From the NCBI GenBank assembly GCA_020634515.1, contig JACKBL010000006.1, positions 124,001 to 188,000 on the forward strand: 64,000 nucleotides of DNA, written 5' to 3'. The notes beneath the pieces were generated by a model. The model did not search any database, was not told the DNA's origin, and saw only the letters and a program-made list of their open reading frames with translations. Shown in pieces: positions 26,127 through 33,638 of the stretch. The stretch's first letter is position 1. The number at the start of each line of letters is the position of its first letter. Origin of the DNA: Ardenticatenales bacterium. Lineage in GTDB: Bacteria > Chloroflexota > Anaerolineae > Promineifilales > Promineifilaceae. A program made the translations under genes and the position numbers.

Positions 26127-26751
26127 GTTCACCAACCTGTTGCAACACAATTGTTGGACCATTGTCATTTTACCATTCTCCTTCCTACGATCAACAATCT
26201 ACGAATGATGGCGAAGAGCGGGTCGTGCCGGCATAAGGGCGCATCCGATAATAGGTTTGGATTCACACCTTCCTGGAAGGTCTTTTCAGGCTAAAATGCC
26301 GCATTTATGAGGCAATTTTGGAAACGGGCCAACCTTCCAGGAAGATTCTTCCCGAAATCTCGTTGTAGGTCTAAGGTCCATCGCGCGCCAGCGTCCTGTT
26401 TTGGGGGAGATGGATATTTGTCAGTCGCGCGGGATTATGGTAAAAAGATATGACGATTGCCGACCTACTAATTTCAGTGGATTGGACATGCGTAATCCCA
26501 CCCATTCCTCCCAAACTTGTGCCTCGCAGTGTTTTTGTTGGCAGTGCCGGCATTTCCCCTCCCCCCTTGTACTCCTGCGCCCAGGAAGGCTGCTCGCCGA
26601 CCCGGGCGCTTGTGTTTTTCCACTGGCAAACGAGAGAAAGCAACGTGGGAACGGCGCGCCGCCATCAATGACAACATCTTCCCGGAAGCTGTTCCCCAGG
26701 GCAATCATCCGTGACGAAGCTTCCGGGAAGATCATTTTTGGAGGAGACTTC
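26127..26751. other. Regulator-transporter intergenic region with palindromes
   Basis: No gene is supported. CTTCCTGGAAG palindromes occur at about 26267 and 26331. Copy 1 of a 70-bp direct repeat (26663-26732) contains CTTCCCGGAAGC and GCTTCCGGGAAG. TGCCGGCA is present near 26226 and 26545. Confidence 0.55.
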
Positions 26752-26840
26752 ATGCGCCGCGGCACACCGTCATCAATGACAACATCTTCCCGGAAGCTGT
26801 TCCCCAGGGCAATCATCCGTGACGAAGCTTCCGGGAAGAT
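26663..26840 (+). repeat. Tandem 70-bp duplication in the transporter leader
   Basis: Bases 26663-26732 and 26771-26840 are identical (from CATCAATGACAACATCTTCC to GCTTCCGGGAAGAT), 108 bp apart. Each copy can fold with CTTCCCGGAAGC against GCTTCCGGGAAG, just before a GGAGGAG or GAAGGAG ribosome site. Confidence 0.9.
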
Positions 26841-26860
26841 TATTTTCGAAGGAGAATAAA
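26752..26860 (+). CDS. Possible 35-residue leader peptide
   Basis: GGAGGAG lies 6 nt before ATG 26752. The frame reads MRRGTPSSMTTSSRKLFPRA, then IIRDEASGKIIFEGE, with its TAA ending on the base before the ATG (26861) of the lipoprotein gene. It runs through the second copy of the duplicated hairpin, so its translation would disrupt that hairpin and could expose the lipoprotein ribosome site. The peptide has no notable run of one amino acid. It may be only a by-product of the duplication; I give it as a candidate coupling device. Confidence 0.4.
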
Positions 26861-28057
26861 ATGAGCAAACGAACTGGTTTTTGGATTTTTGTTTGGGTCA
26901 TGCTGGTGCTGACCTTCGTCATTGCTGCCTGCGGCGGTTCCACCAACGAATCTCCAAGTGGCAGTGATGAAAGCCCTGCCGCTACCACCGGCGGCGAGCA
27001 GAATGCCGGCGAAGACACCATGGCCGCGGAACCCATGAAAATCGCCTTCATCTACGTTGCCCCCATTGGCGACCTGGGTTGGACCTGGGCGCATGATCAG
27101 GGCCGCCTGGCCCTGGAACAAGAATTCGGCGATAAGGTGGAAACCTCCTATGTCGAAAACGTGCCCGAAGGACCGGAAGCCGAGCGCGTCATCCGGGACT
27201 TTGCCCAAAAGGGTTATGACTTGATCATCACGACCTCCTTCGGGTACATGGACCCCACGATTACGGTCGCTTCCGAATTCCCAGACATTCAATTTATCCA
27301 CGTTTCCGGCTTCAAAACGGCCACCAATGTTTCCACCGTCTTTGGCCGCATGTATCAGCCGCGTTACCTCAGTGGCCTCGTGGCCGGCGCGGCCACCAAG
27401 AGCAACATCATCGGCTACGTGGCCGCCTTCCCCATCCCCGAAGTGATTCGCGGTATCAACGCCTTCACCCTGGGTGTGCGCGAAATCAACCCAGACGCCG
27501 AAGTCCGCGTTGTCTGGACCAATACCTGGTTTGGTCCGCCCGAGGAAAAGGAGGCGGCGGAAGCCCTGCTGGCGGCAGGCGCGGACGTGATCACGCAGCA
27601 TCAGGACACCACGGAACCGCAGAAGGCGGCAGCCGACGCGGGCGGCTACTCCATTGGCTATGACTCCGACATGCGCACGGTCGTCGGCGACACGGTCCTC
27701 ACCAGCCCCATCTGGCACTGGGGCGTGAAGTACATCAGCATCGTGCGGGAGTTGATGGATGGCACGTACGATCGCTCAGAATCCTATTGGGGTGGACTGA
27801 ATTCTGGCCTGGTGGACCTGGCTCCCTACTCCGATTTGGTCTCCACCGACACGCAGGCGCTGGTCGCCGATAGGCGGGCCGTCATCGAATCCGGCGACTG
27901 GGATGTGTTCTGCGGCCCCGTCACCGGGCAGAACGGCAACCTGATTGTGGAAGATGGCAAGTGCCTCAGCGACGCGGAAATGTTGAGCATGGACTATTTT
28001 GTGGACGGCGTGGCCGGCGAAGCGCCGGCGGAAGCCCCCACGGGTCTGGGTCAATAG
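26861..28057 (+). CDS. BMP-family nucleoside/purine-binding lipoprotein
   Basis: 398 aa from ATG 26861 (GAAGGAG 6 nt upstream). Lipoprotein signal peptide WVMLVLTFVIAACGG with lipobox cysteine, then a Ser/Glu/Gly-rich linker. The BMP (PnrA/Med) fold follows: MKIAFIYVAPIGDLGWTWAH, GPEAERVIRDFAQKGYDLII, FIHVSGFKTATNVSTVFGRM, YLSGLVAGAATKSNIIGYVA and VITQHQDTTEPQKAAADAGG. BMP proteins capture nucleosides or purines outside the membrane for the ABC transporter encoded by the next three genes. Substrate class is inferred from the family and from the purine catabolic genes downstream. Confidence 0.95.
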   Translation: MSKRTGFWIFVWVMLVLTFVIAACGGSTNESPSGSDESPAATTGGEQNAGEDTMAAEPMKIAFIYVAPIGDLGWTWAHDQGRLALEQEFGDKVETSYVENVPEGPEAERVIRDFAQKGYDLIITTSFGYMDPTITVASEFPDIQFIHVSGFKTATNVSTVFGRMYQPRYLSGLVAGAATKSNIIGYVAAFPIPEVIRGINAFTLGVREINPDAEVRVVWTNTWFGPPEEKEAAEALLAAGADVITQHQDTTEPQKAAADAGGYSIGYDSDMRTVVGDTVLTSPIWHWGVKYISIVRELMDGTYDRSESYWGGLNSGLVDLAPYSDLVSTDTQALVADRRAVIESGDWDVFCGPVTGQNGNLIVEDGKCLSDAEMLSMDYFVDGVAGEAPAEAPTGLGQ

Positions 28058-28090
28058 ACCGCGCCACTGACGAAAATTGATCTCAACTTT

Positions 28091-28125
28091 CAGATTGGTT
28101 CATTCTTCGAGAATGGACCAATCTG
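28091..28125. repeat. GATTGGTTCA hairpin upstream of the ABC ATPase gene
   Basis: CAGATTGGTTCATTCT pairs with AGAATGGACCAATCTG around a 3-nt loop. Related hairpins lie at 36046, 38476, 48979 and 55871. A second small palindrome, GGCGAATTTCTAATTCGCC, follows near 28189. Confidence 0.8.
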
Positions 28126-28231
28126 GGGGAGACCGAGATGACGAGGAACGCATTCGTAACTTGTCCTTCGTCCTTTCCATAAACAGGCGAATTTCTAATT
28201 CGCCCTACAGCGTGTTCTTGAAGGAGGGAAT

Positions 28232-29836
28232 ATGGCCGAGAATGCCCACCCGATTGCCGTAGCCATGCGTGGGGTGACGAAACGCTTTCCGGGGGTTCTG
28301 GCGAATGACCGCGTCAACCTGGAAGTGCGCAAAGGGGAGGTTCATGCCCTCCTGGGCGAGAACGGGGCCGGCAAAAGCACCCTCATGAGCGCCCTCTGTG
28401 GCCTCTACCAGCCGGATGAGGGCGAGATCTATCTGGCCGCACCCGACGGCGAACTGCGTCTGGCGGCCATCCACTCCCCGCGCGCGGCCATTGAGGCCGG
28501 CATTGGCATGGTACATCAGCACTTTAAGCTCGTCTCCACGCAGACGGTGGCCGAAAACGTCATCCTGGGACTGCGCGGCGTTGGCTTCCGCCCCGATATG
28601 CGCCGCATCGCGCAGGAGATTCGCGCCCTGAGCGAGCAATACCATCTCCCCGTAGACCCGCACGCCTATATCTGGCAACTTTCCGTGGGTGAGCAGCAGC
28701 GCGTAGAAATCTTGAAGTTGCTCTATCGTGGCGCGGATGTTCTCATCCTGGATGAACCGACGGCGGTGTTGACGCCGCAGGAGTCGGATGAGCTGGGGCA
28801 GGTGATGCGTGGCATGGTGCAGGAGGGCAAGGCCATCATCTTTATCAGCCACAAGCTGGATGAGGTGATCGCTTTTGCGGACCGGGTGACGGTGCTGCGC
28901 GATGGGCGCAATGTGGCCACGGTGGATGTGACGCCAGAGATGAGCAAGAAGGACCTGGCGCAGTTAATGGTGGGGCGGGAGGTCGTTTTTCGTGTAGACA
29001 AAGAGGAGGCGCAGATGGGGCCGCCGGTGTTGGAACTGGAGAATGTGACGGCGCTGAATGATAAGGGATTGCCGGCATTACGTAGCGTCACACTCACCGT
29101 CCACAGTGGGGAAATCCTGGGCATCGCCGGTGTTGCCGGCAACGGCCAGCGCACCCTCACCGAAGTCGTCACCGGGCTGCGGGCCACCACCACCGGGCGC
29201 GTGCGCCTGCGCGGCCGGGAAATGACCAACCGCTCTTCCCGCCGCTTCATCCAATCCGGCGTTGCCCACGTCCCCAGCGACCGCCTGGGGATGGGCCTCG
29301 CGGGGAACCTGCCCGTCAGCGATAACCTGATCATGAAGGCTTACCACGATGCGCCCATCGCCGCCGGATTTGTGCTGCGCAACCAGGCCATCGTCAACTT
29401 CGCCAACAGACTAATCGAAGCCTTCCAGGTCAGCACGCCTGGCGTGGACACCCCGGCGCGCATGTTGTCCGGCGGCAACCAGCAGAAAGCGATCCTGGCG
29501 CGGGAGATCACCGCCGGGACCAGCCGCGCCGGTGGCGAATCTCCGCTCATGGTCGCCGCGTATCCCACACGCGGGCTGGACGTGGGGGCGATTGAAACGG
29601 TGCGGACCACATTGTTGCAACAGCGGCGCGAGGGGGCGGCTATCCTGCTCATTTCCGAGGACCTGGAGGAATTGAAAGGGATCAGCGACTACATTGCCGT
29701 ACTGCACGGCGGTGAAGTGATGGGTGTCGTGAACGCGGCTGAGGCCACGATTGAAGAATTGGGCTTGATGATGGCCGGGGAAAAATCAGGCGGGCGCGGG
29801 AAGCCGGTGGAGGAACGTGATGGCCGTATCCCTTAA
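28232..29836 (+). CDS. Nucleoside/sugar-type ABC transporter ATPase (two NBDs)
   Basis: 534 aa with two ATP-binding domains, as in RbsA/NupO-type proteins. NBD1 is complete: GENGAGKSTLMSALCG, VHQHF (Q-loop), LSVGEQQRVEILKLL and LDEPTAVLTPQE. NBD2 has the degenerate Walker A VAGNGQRTLTEVVTG, signature LSGGNQQKAILAREI and PTRGLDVGAIE, which is usual for this subfamily. It energises import through the two permeases that follow. GAAGGAGG lies 6 nt before the ATG. The 3' end overlaps the next gene by 17 nt. Confidence 0.95.
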   Translation: MAENAHPIAVAMRGVTKRFPGVLANDRVNLEVRKGEVHALLGENGAGKSTLMSALCGLYQPDEGEIYLAAPDGELRLAAIHSPRAAIEAGIGMVHQHFKLVSTQTVAENVILGLRGVGFRPDMRRIAQEIRALSEQYHLPVDPHAYIWQLSVGEQQRVEILKLLYRGADVLILDEPTAVLTPQESDELGQVMRGMVQEGKAIIFISHKLDEVIAFADRVTVLRDGRNVATVDVTPEMSKKDLAQLMVGREVVFRVDKEEAQMGPPVLELENVTALNDKGLPALRSVTLTVHSGEILGIAGVAGNGQRTLTEVVTGLRATTTGRVRLRGREMTNRSSRRFIQSGVAHVPSDRLGMGLAGNLPVSDNLIMKAYHDAPIAAGFVLRNQAIVNFANRLIEAFQVSTPGVDTPARMLSGGNQQKAILAREITAGTSRAGGESPLMVAAYPTRGLDVGAIETVRTTLLQQRREGAAILLISEDLEELKGISDYIAVLHGGEVMGVVNAAEATIEELGLMMAGEKSGGRGKPVEERDGRIP

Positions 29837-30953
29837 GCTAGAAAAACGCCTACAAGTCTCACGCCAGGCCACGTATCTGGTCCCGGTCGTTTCCGTGGTC
29901 TTGGCGCTGCTGTTTGGTGCGCTGCTGCTGGCGTCGGCCGGCGCGAATCCCTGGGTAACGTACAAGGCGATGCTGGCGGGCGCGTTTGGCACGCCGGCGC
30001 AGTGGCGCGACGGCCAATTTTTCAGTCTCGTGGAGACGCTGGTAAAGGCGATTCCCATCATGCTCACCGGTTTGTCCGTGGCCATTGCTTTTCGTATGCG
30101 CTTCTGGAACATTGGCGCGGAGGGGCAGTTGGTGATGGGGGGCGTGGGCGCGGCGGCGGTGGCGCTGTGGTTTCCCGTGTTGTTCCCGTTTTTGCCGGAA
30201 AGTTTGTGGGTCTACCTGCCCCTGATGGTGCTGGCGAGTATTTTGCTGGGCGCGATTTGGGCGCTCATCCCCGCCTTGCTCAAGGCGTACTTGCGCGTCG
30301 ATGAGATTATCACCACGCTGATGTTGAATTACATCGCCATCCTGTTCTACCAGTATCTTTTTAACATTGCCTGGAAGGACCCACAGGGCTTTGGCTTTCC
30401 GGGGACGGCCATGCTGCCGGAGTATACGTGGCTGCCGCGCATTTCCGGGCGGCTGCATTGGGGGTTGGTGTTGGCGGTGGTTGCCGGCATTCTCGTCTGG
30501 TTCATCATGGACCGCACCCGCGCCGGCTACGAAATCCGCCTCATTGGCGAAAACCCCAACGCCGCCCGCTACGCCGGCGTGAGCCTCATCTACAACATAA
30601 TCCTGGTGATGCTCCTCTCCGGGGGGCTGGCGGGGTTGGCGGGGATGTCGGAAGTTGCCGGCATTTCCCATCGGCTCCAGCGTGGTCTTAACGTCGGCAA
30701 TGGCTTCACCGGCATCATCGTCGCCTGGCTGGCGAAGCTGCACCCCATGGCCGTCCTCCTCGTAGGCGTTCTCCTCGCCGCCCTCTTCGTCGGCGGCGAG
30801 CAGATCCAGATTTCCATGGGGCTGCCCGCGGCCATGTCGCAGGTGCTACAAGGGGCCATTCTCTTGTTTGTTTTGGGCGGCGACATTTTCAGCCGGTATC
30901 GCTTGCGCGTCGTGCGTGCCTCGGCGACGGGCGACGCGGCGGTGGAGGGATAG
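29820..30953 (+). CDS. ABC transporter permease 1 (nucleoside type)
   Basis: 377 aa from ATG 29820 (GGAGG 5 nt upstream; a GTG three bases earlier is possible). It is a multi-spanning inner-membrane permease of the YufP/NupP kind: VPVVSVVLALLFGALLLASA, AIPIMLTGLSVAIAFRMRFW with NIGAEGQL, the cytoplasmic coupling region LIGENPNAARYAGV and GFTGIIVAWLAKLHPMAVLL. It overlaps the ATPase gene and ends 2 bp before the next permease, a tight operon. The first TM and the NIGAEGQ motif are those typical of BMP-type systems. Confidence 0.94.
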   Translation: MAVSLKLEKRLQVSRQATYLVPVVSVVLALLFGALLLASAGANPWVTYKAMLAGAFGTPAQWRDGQFFSLVETLVKAIPIMLTGLSVAIAFRMRFWNIGAEGQLVMGGVGAAAVALWFPVLFPFLPESLWVYLPLMVLASILLGAIWALIPALLKAYLRVDEIITTLMLNYIAILFYQYLFNIAWKDPQGFGFPGTAMLPEYTWLPRISGRLHWGLVLAVVAGILVWFIMDRTRAGYEIRLIGENPNAARYAGVSLIYNIILVMLLSGGLAGLAGMSEVAGISHRLQRGLNVGNGFTGIIVAWLAKLHPMAVLLVGVLLAALFVGGEQIQISMGLPAAMSQVLQGAILLFVLGGDIFSRYRLRVVRASATGDAAVEG

Positions 30954-30955
30954 TT

Positions 30956-31906
30956 ATGGACCTGGTTGTATCCATTCTGGCAATTGCCATCGTCGCCGGG
31001 ACCTCCCTGGTTTATGCGACGATTGGCGAGATTTTCACGGAACGTGCCGGCATTCTCAACCTGGGCATCGAAGGCATGATGATCATGGGAGCCGTCAGCG
31101 CCTTCGCCGCCGCCTATCACACCGAAAGCGCCTGGGTTGGCGTCCTCGTCGCCATGCTCGTTGGCGGCCTGCTCGCCGCCATTCACGCCTTCCTCACCAT
31201 CACCCTCCGCGCCGACCAGGTCGTTTCCGGCCTCGCCCTCACCCTCTTCGGTACGGGACTATCCAGCTTCCTCGGACAGCGCCTCGGTCCTGATGGCGGC
31301 CCCCTTGTCGGCCTCGTCGGCCCCCGCTTCCGCGAAGTCTCCTTGCCCGGCCTCAGCAACCTGCCCTTTTTCGGCCCCACCCTGTTTAACCAGGACCTGC
31401 TCGTCTACCTCATGTACCTCTTCGTGCCCATCTGCGCCTTCTTCCTCTACAAAACGCGCCCCGGGCTGCATCTGCGCGCCGTCGGCGATAGCCCGCAGAC
31501 CGCCGACGCCATGGGTATTGACGTATTCAAGCTGCGCTACCTCTACACCATCTTCGGCGGCATGTTGGTCGGCCTGGGCGGGGCGCACCTCTCCCTGGCC
31601 TACACCCCCGGCTGGACCGAAAACCTCACCGGCGGGCGCGGCTGGATCGTCATCGCCCTCGTCATCTTTGCCACCTGGGACCCCTTCCGCGCCGTCCTCG
31701 GCGCGCTCCTCTTCGGCGGCGTCAACGCCATCCAGTTCCGCCTGCAAGCGTCGGGCACGACGATTCCCGCCAGCCTGCTGAACATGACGCCCTACATTCT
31801 CACCATCCTCGTCCTCGTGGCGATCACCTGGTTTGAGTCCTTCCGCAAGCGCGTGGGCGCGCCCGCCTCGCTTGGCCTGCCCTACATGCGCGAAGAACGC
31901 TCCTGA
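30956..31906 (+). CDS. ABC transporter permease 2 (nucleoside type)
   Basis: 316 aa inner-membrane permease of the YufQ/NupQ type: AGTSLVYATIGEIFTERAGI, LNLGIEGMMIMGAVSAFAAA, LHLRAVGDSPQTADAMGIDV and GRGWIVIALVIFATWDPFRA. Together with the preceding permease it forms the heteromeric channel of the BMP transporter. It is the last gene of the transport operon; a CTTCCCGGAAGC hairpin follows. Confidence 0.94.
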   Translation: MDLVVSILAIAIVAGTSLVYATIGEIFTERAGILNLGIEGMMIMGAVSAFAAAYHTESAWVGVLVAMLVGGLLAAIHAFLTITLRADQVVSGLALTLFGTGLSSFLGQRLGPDGGPLVGLVGPRFREVSLPGLSNLPFFGPTLFNQDLLVYLMYLFVPICAFFLYKTRPGLHLRAVGDSPQTADAMGIDVFKLRYLYTIFGGMLVGLGGAHLSLAYTPGWTENLTGGRGWIVIALVIFATWDPFRAVLGALLFGGVNAIQFRLQASGTTIPASLLNMTPYILTILVLVAITWFESFRKRVGAPASLGLPYMREERS

Positions 31907-31911
31907 TACCT

Positions 31912-31966
31912 TCCCGGAAGCTGTTATGTGACGCTTTTGGCCGGAAACCAGGCTTCCGCGAAGGTT
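31912..31966. repeat. CTTCCCGGAAG-type hairpin after the ABC operon
   Basis: ACCTTCCCGGAAGC and GCTTCCGCGAAGGT form a long imperfect stem between the transport and hydroxylase genes. The same motif occurs at 26675, 54730 and 58867. It could end the transport transcript, though no T tract follows. Confidence 0.6.
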
Positions 31967-32024
31967 TGTTACGCGCTCCTTCTCTCCATCCACCGGTCAC
32001 TGACCACTACTTGCAGAGCAACCT

Positions 32025-33473
32025 ATGCACGACGTACAACAAGCCGGACAGATTATCAACCGTTACGAAACGCCCGTTTCCCTGGCCGACGCCCTGGCCT
32101 TGCTGGCCGACCTGGGCGCGCGGGCGCGTCTGGTAGCCGGAGGCACGGACTTGCTGCTGGAGCTGGCCCGCCGCCAGCGACCTGGCGTAGACACCTTGAT
32201 TGACGTGACGCGCATCCCCGGCCTGGACGAGATCCGCCAGGACGCGGACGGAACCATCCACCTGGGGCCGCTGGTGACGCACAACCAGGTTATCGCTTCC
32301 AATCTGCTGGTGGACGCGGCGTTGCCGCTGGCGCAGGCGTGCTGGGAGATCGGGTCGCCGCAGTTGCGTAATCGGGCCACGGTTGCCGGTAATCTCGTCA
32401 CCGCCAGCCCCGCCAACGACACCATCTCCCCCCTGTACGCCCTCGACGCCACCCTCACCCTCGCCTCGGCCCGCGGTCAGCGGCGCGTACCGTTGCGCGA
32501 CTTCTACCGGGGCGTGCGCCGCTCCGTGCTGCGCCCCGACGAGATGGTCGTGGACATCGCCTTCCCTGCCATGCGCCCCGATCAGCGTGGCCTTTTCGTC
32601 AAACTGGGACTGCGGCGGGCGCAGGCCATCTCCGTCGTCCACATCACGGCCTTGCTCACGCTTGCCGGAGAGGTGGTGACGGAGGCGTGCCTGACGCTGG
32701 GCAGCGTTGCTCCCACCATCATCGACGCACCCGCCGTCGCCGATTTCCTGCGCGGCAAGACCCTTTCCGCCGCGAACATTGCCGCCGCCGCGCAACTGGC
32801 GGCGGAAACCGCCGCGCCGATTGACGACGTGCGCGGTAGCGCCGGCTATCGCCGCGACATGGTGCGCGTGATGGTGGCGCGGGCGCTGGTGGCGCTGCGC
32901 GATGGTCGGGAGCGCGATCAGTGGCCGCACCGGCCGGCCCGTCTCTGGGGCGTGGAAGATGGGCATTTTCCCACCGGACCCCAGTTTGCCGCCAGCCATA
33001 ATGCCGGCACGCCCGTAACCGCTACCGTCAATGGCCGCCCGATTTCCGCCGCCAACGGCACGCACAAAACGCTGCTCGACTGGCTGCGCGACGAGGGCCT
33101 GCTCACGGGCACAAAAGAAGGCTGTGCCGAAGGAGAATGCGGCGCCTGCACCGTCTACCTCGACGGCTTGGCCGTGATGGCCTGTCTCGTCCCCGCCGCC
33201 CGCGCCCACAACGCAACCATCACCACCATCGAAGGCCTGGCACACGACGGCGACCTGCATCCGCTGCAAACGGCCTTCATCGAACAGGGCGCGGTGCAGT
33301 GCGGCTACTGCATTCCCGGCTTCCTCATGTCCGGCGCGAAACTGCTGGAAGAGCATCCGCGCCCCACACCGGAGCAAATCCGGCAGGCCTTCAGCGGCAA
33401 CCTTTGCCGCTGCACCGGTTACTACAAGATCATCGAAGCCGTGGCAGCGGTGAAAGAAGGGGGCGCGGATTAA
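32025..33473 (+). CDS. Molybdenum hydroxylase FAD and 2Fe-2S subunits fused
   Basis: 482 aa. Residues 1 to about 300 are the FAD-binding medium subunit (VAGGTDLLLELARR, RNRATVAGNLVTASPANDTI, RGVRRSVLRPDEMVVDIAFP). From about 330 the small subunit follows: CAEGECGACTVYLDG (first 2Fe-2S, plant ferredoxin-like) and QCGYCIPGFLM with CRCTGYYKIIEAV (second 2Fe-2S). The order FAD then Fe-S in one chain is the reverse of eukaryotic xanthine dehydrogenase, where Fe-S comes first; in bacteria they are usually separate genes. It passes electrons from the Mo subunit (next gene) to FAD and NAD or another acceptor. Confidence 0.94.
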   Translation: MHDVQQAGQIINRYETPVSLADALALLADLGARARLVAGGTDLLLELARRQRPGVDTLIDVTRIPGLDEIRQDADGTIHLGPLVTHNQVIASNLLVDAALPLAQACWEIGSPQLRNRATVAGNLVTASPANDTISPLYALDATLTLASARGQRRVPLRDFYRGVRRSVLRPDEMVVDIAFPAMRPDQRGLFVKLGLRRAQAISVVHITALLTLAGEVVTEACLTLGSVAPTIIDAPAVADFLRGKTLSAANIAAAAQLAAETAAPIDDVRGSAGYRRDMVRVMVARALVALRDGRERDQWPHRPARLWGVEDGHFPTGPQFAASHNAGTPVTATVNGRPISAANGTHKTLLDWLRDEGLLTGTKEGCAEGECGACTVYLDGLAVMACLVPAARAHNATITTIEGLAHDGDLHPLQTAFIEQGAVQCGYCIPGFLMSGAKLLEEHPRPTPEQIRQAFSGNLCRCTGYYKIIEAVAAVKEGGAD

Positions 33474-33531
33474 CGTGGCGGACGCGGATGAGGGCCGCCG
33501 CGCCCAGGCGCAATTTGACCCAATTTGGCTT

Positions 33532-33630
33532 AGGACTGACGATGAAATAAAGTACGGAATGGCATCGTCAGTTTGAAGGAACGGTAAGGAAACAACTTCG
33601 TTGTCTTCTTCAAATTCCGTTCCTTAATGG
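33532..33630. repeat. Composite hairpin between hydroxylase genes
   Basis: CTGACGATGAAAT...GCATCGTCAG forms one stem and GGAACGGTAAGGAAACAAC with GTTGTCTTC...TTCCGTTCC a second. The first recurs at 35944-35978, the second at about 23376-23430. Confidence 0.6.
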
Positions 33631-33638
33631 AGCACTCT

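Noticed and set aside
26663..26861. Purine riboswitch upstream of the nucleoside transporter
   Set aside because: The structured sequence is a repeat found elsewhere in the window, and I see no conserved purine aptamer core.
32007..33377. 456-codon minus-strand frame opposite the fused hydroxylase subunit
   Set aside because: The plus strand shows intact FAD and 2Fe-2S motifs; the antisense frame has none.
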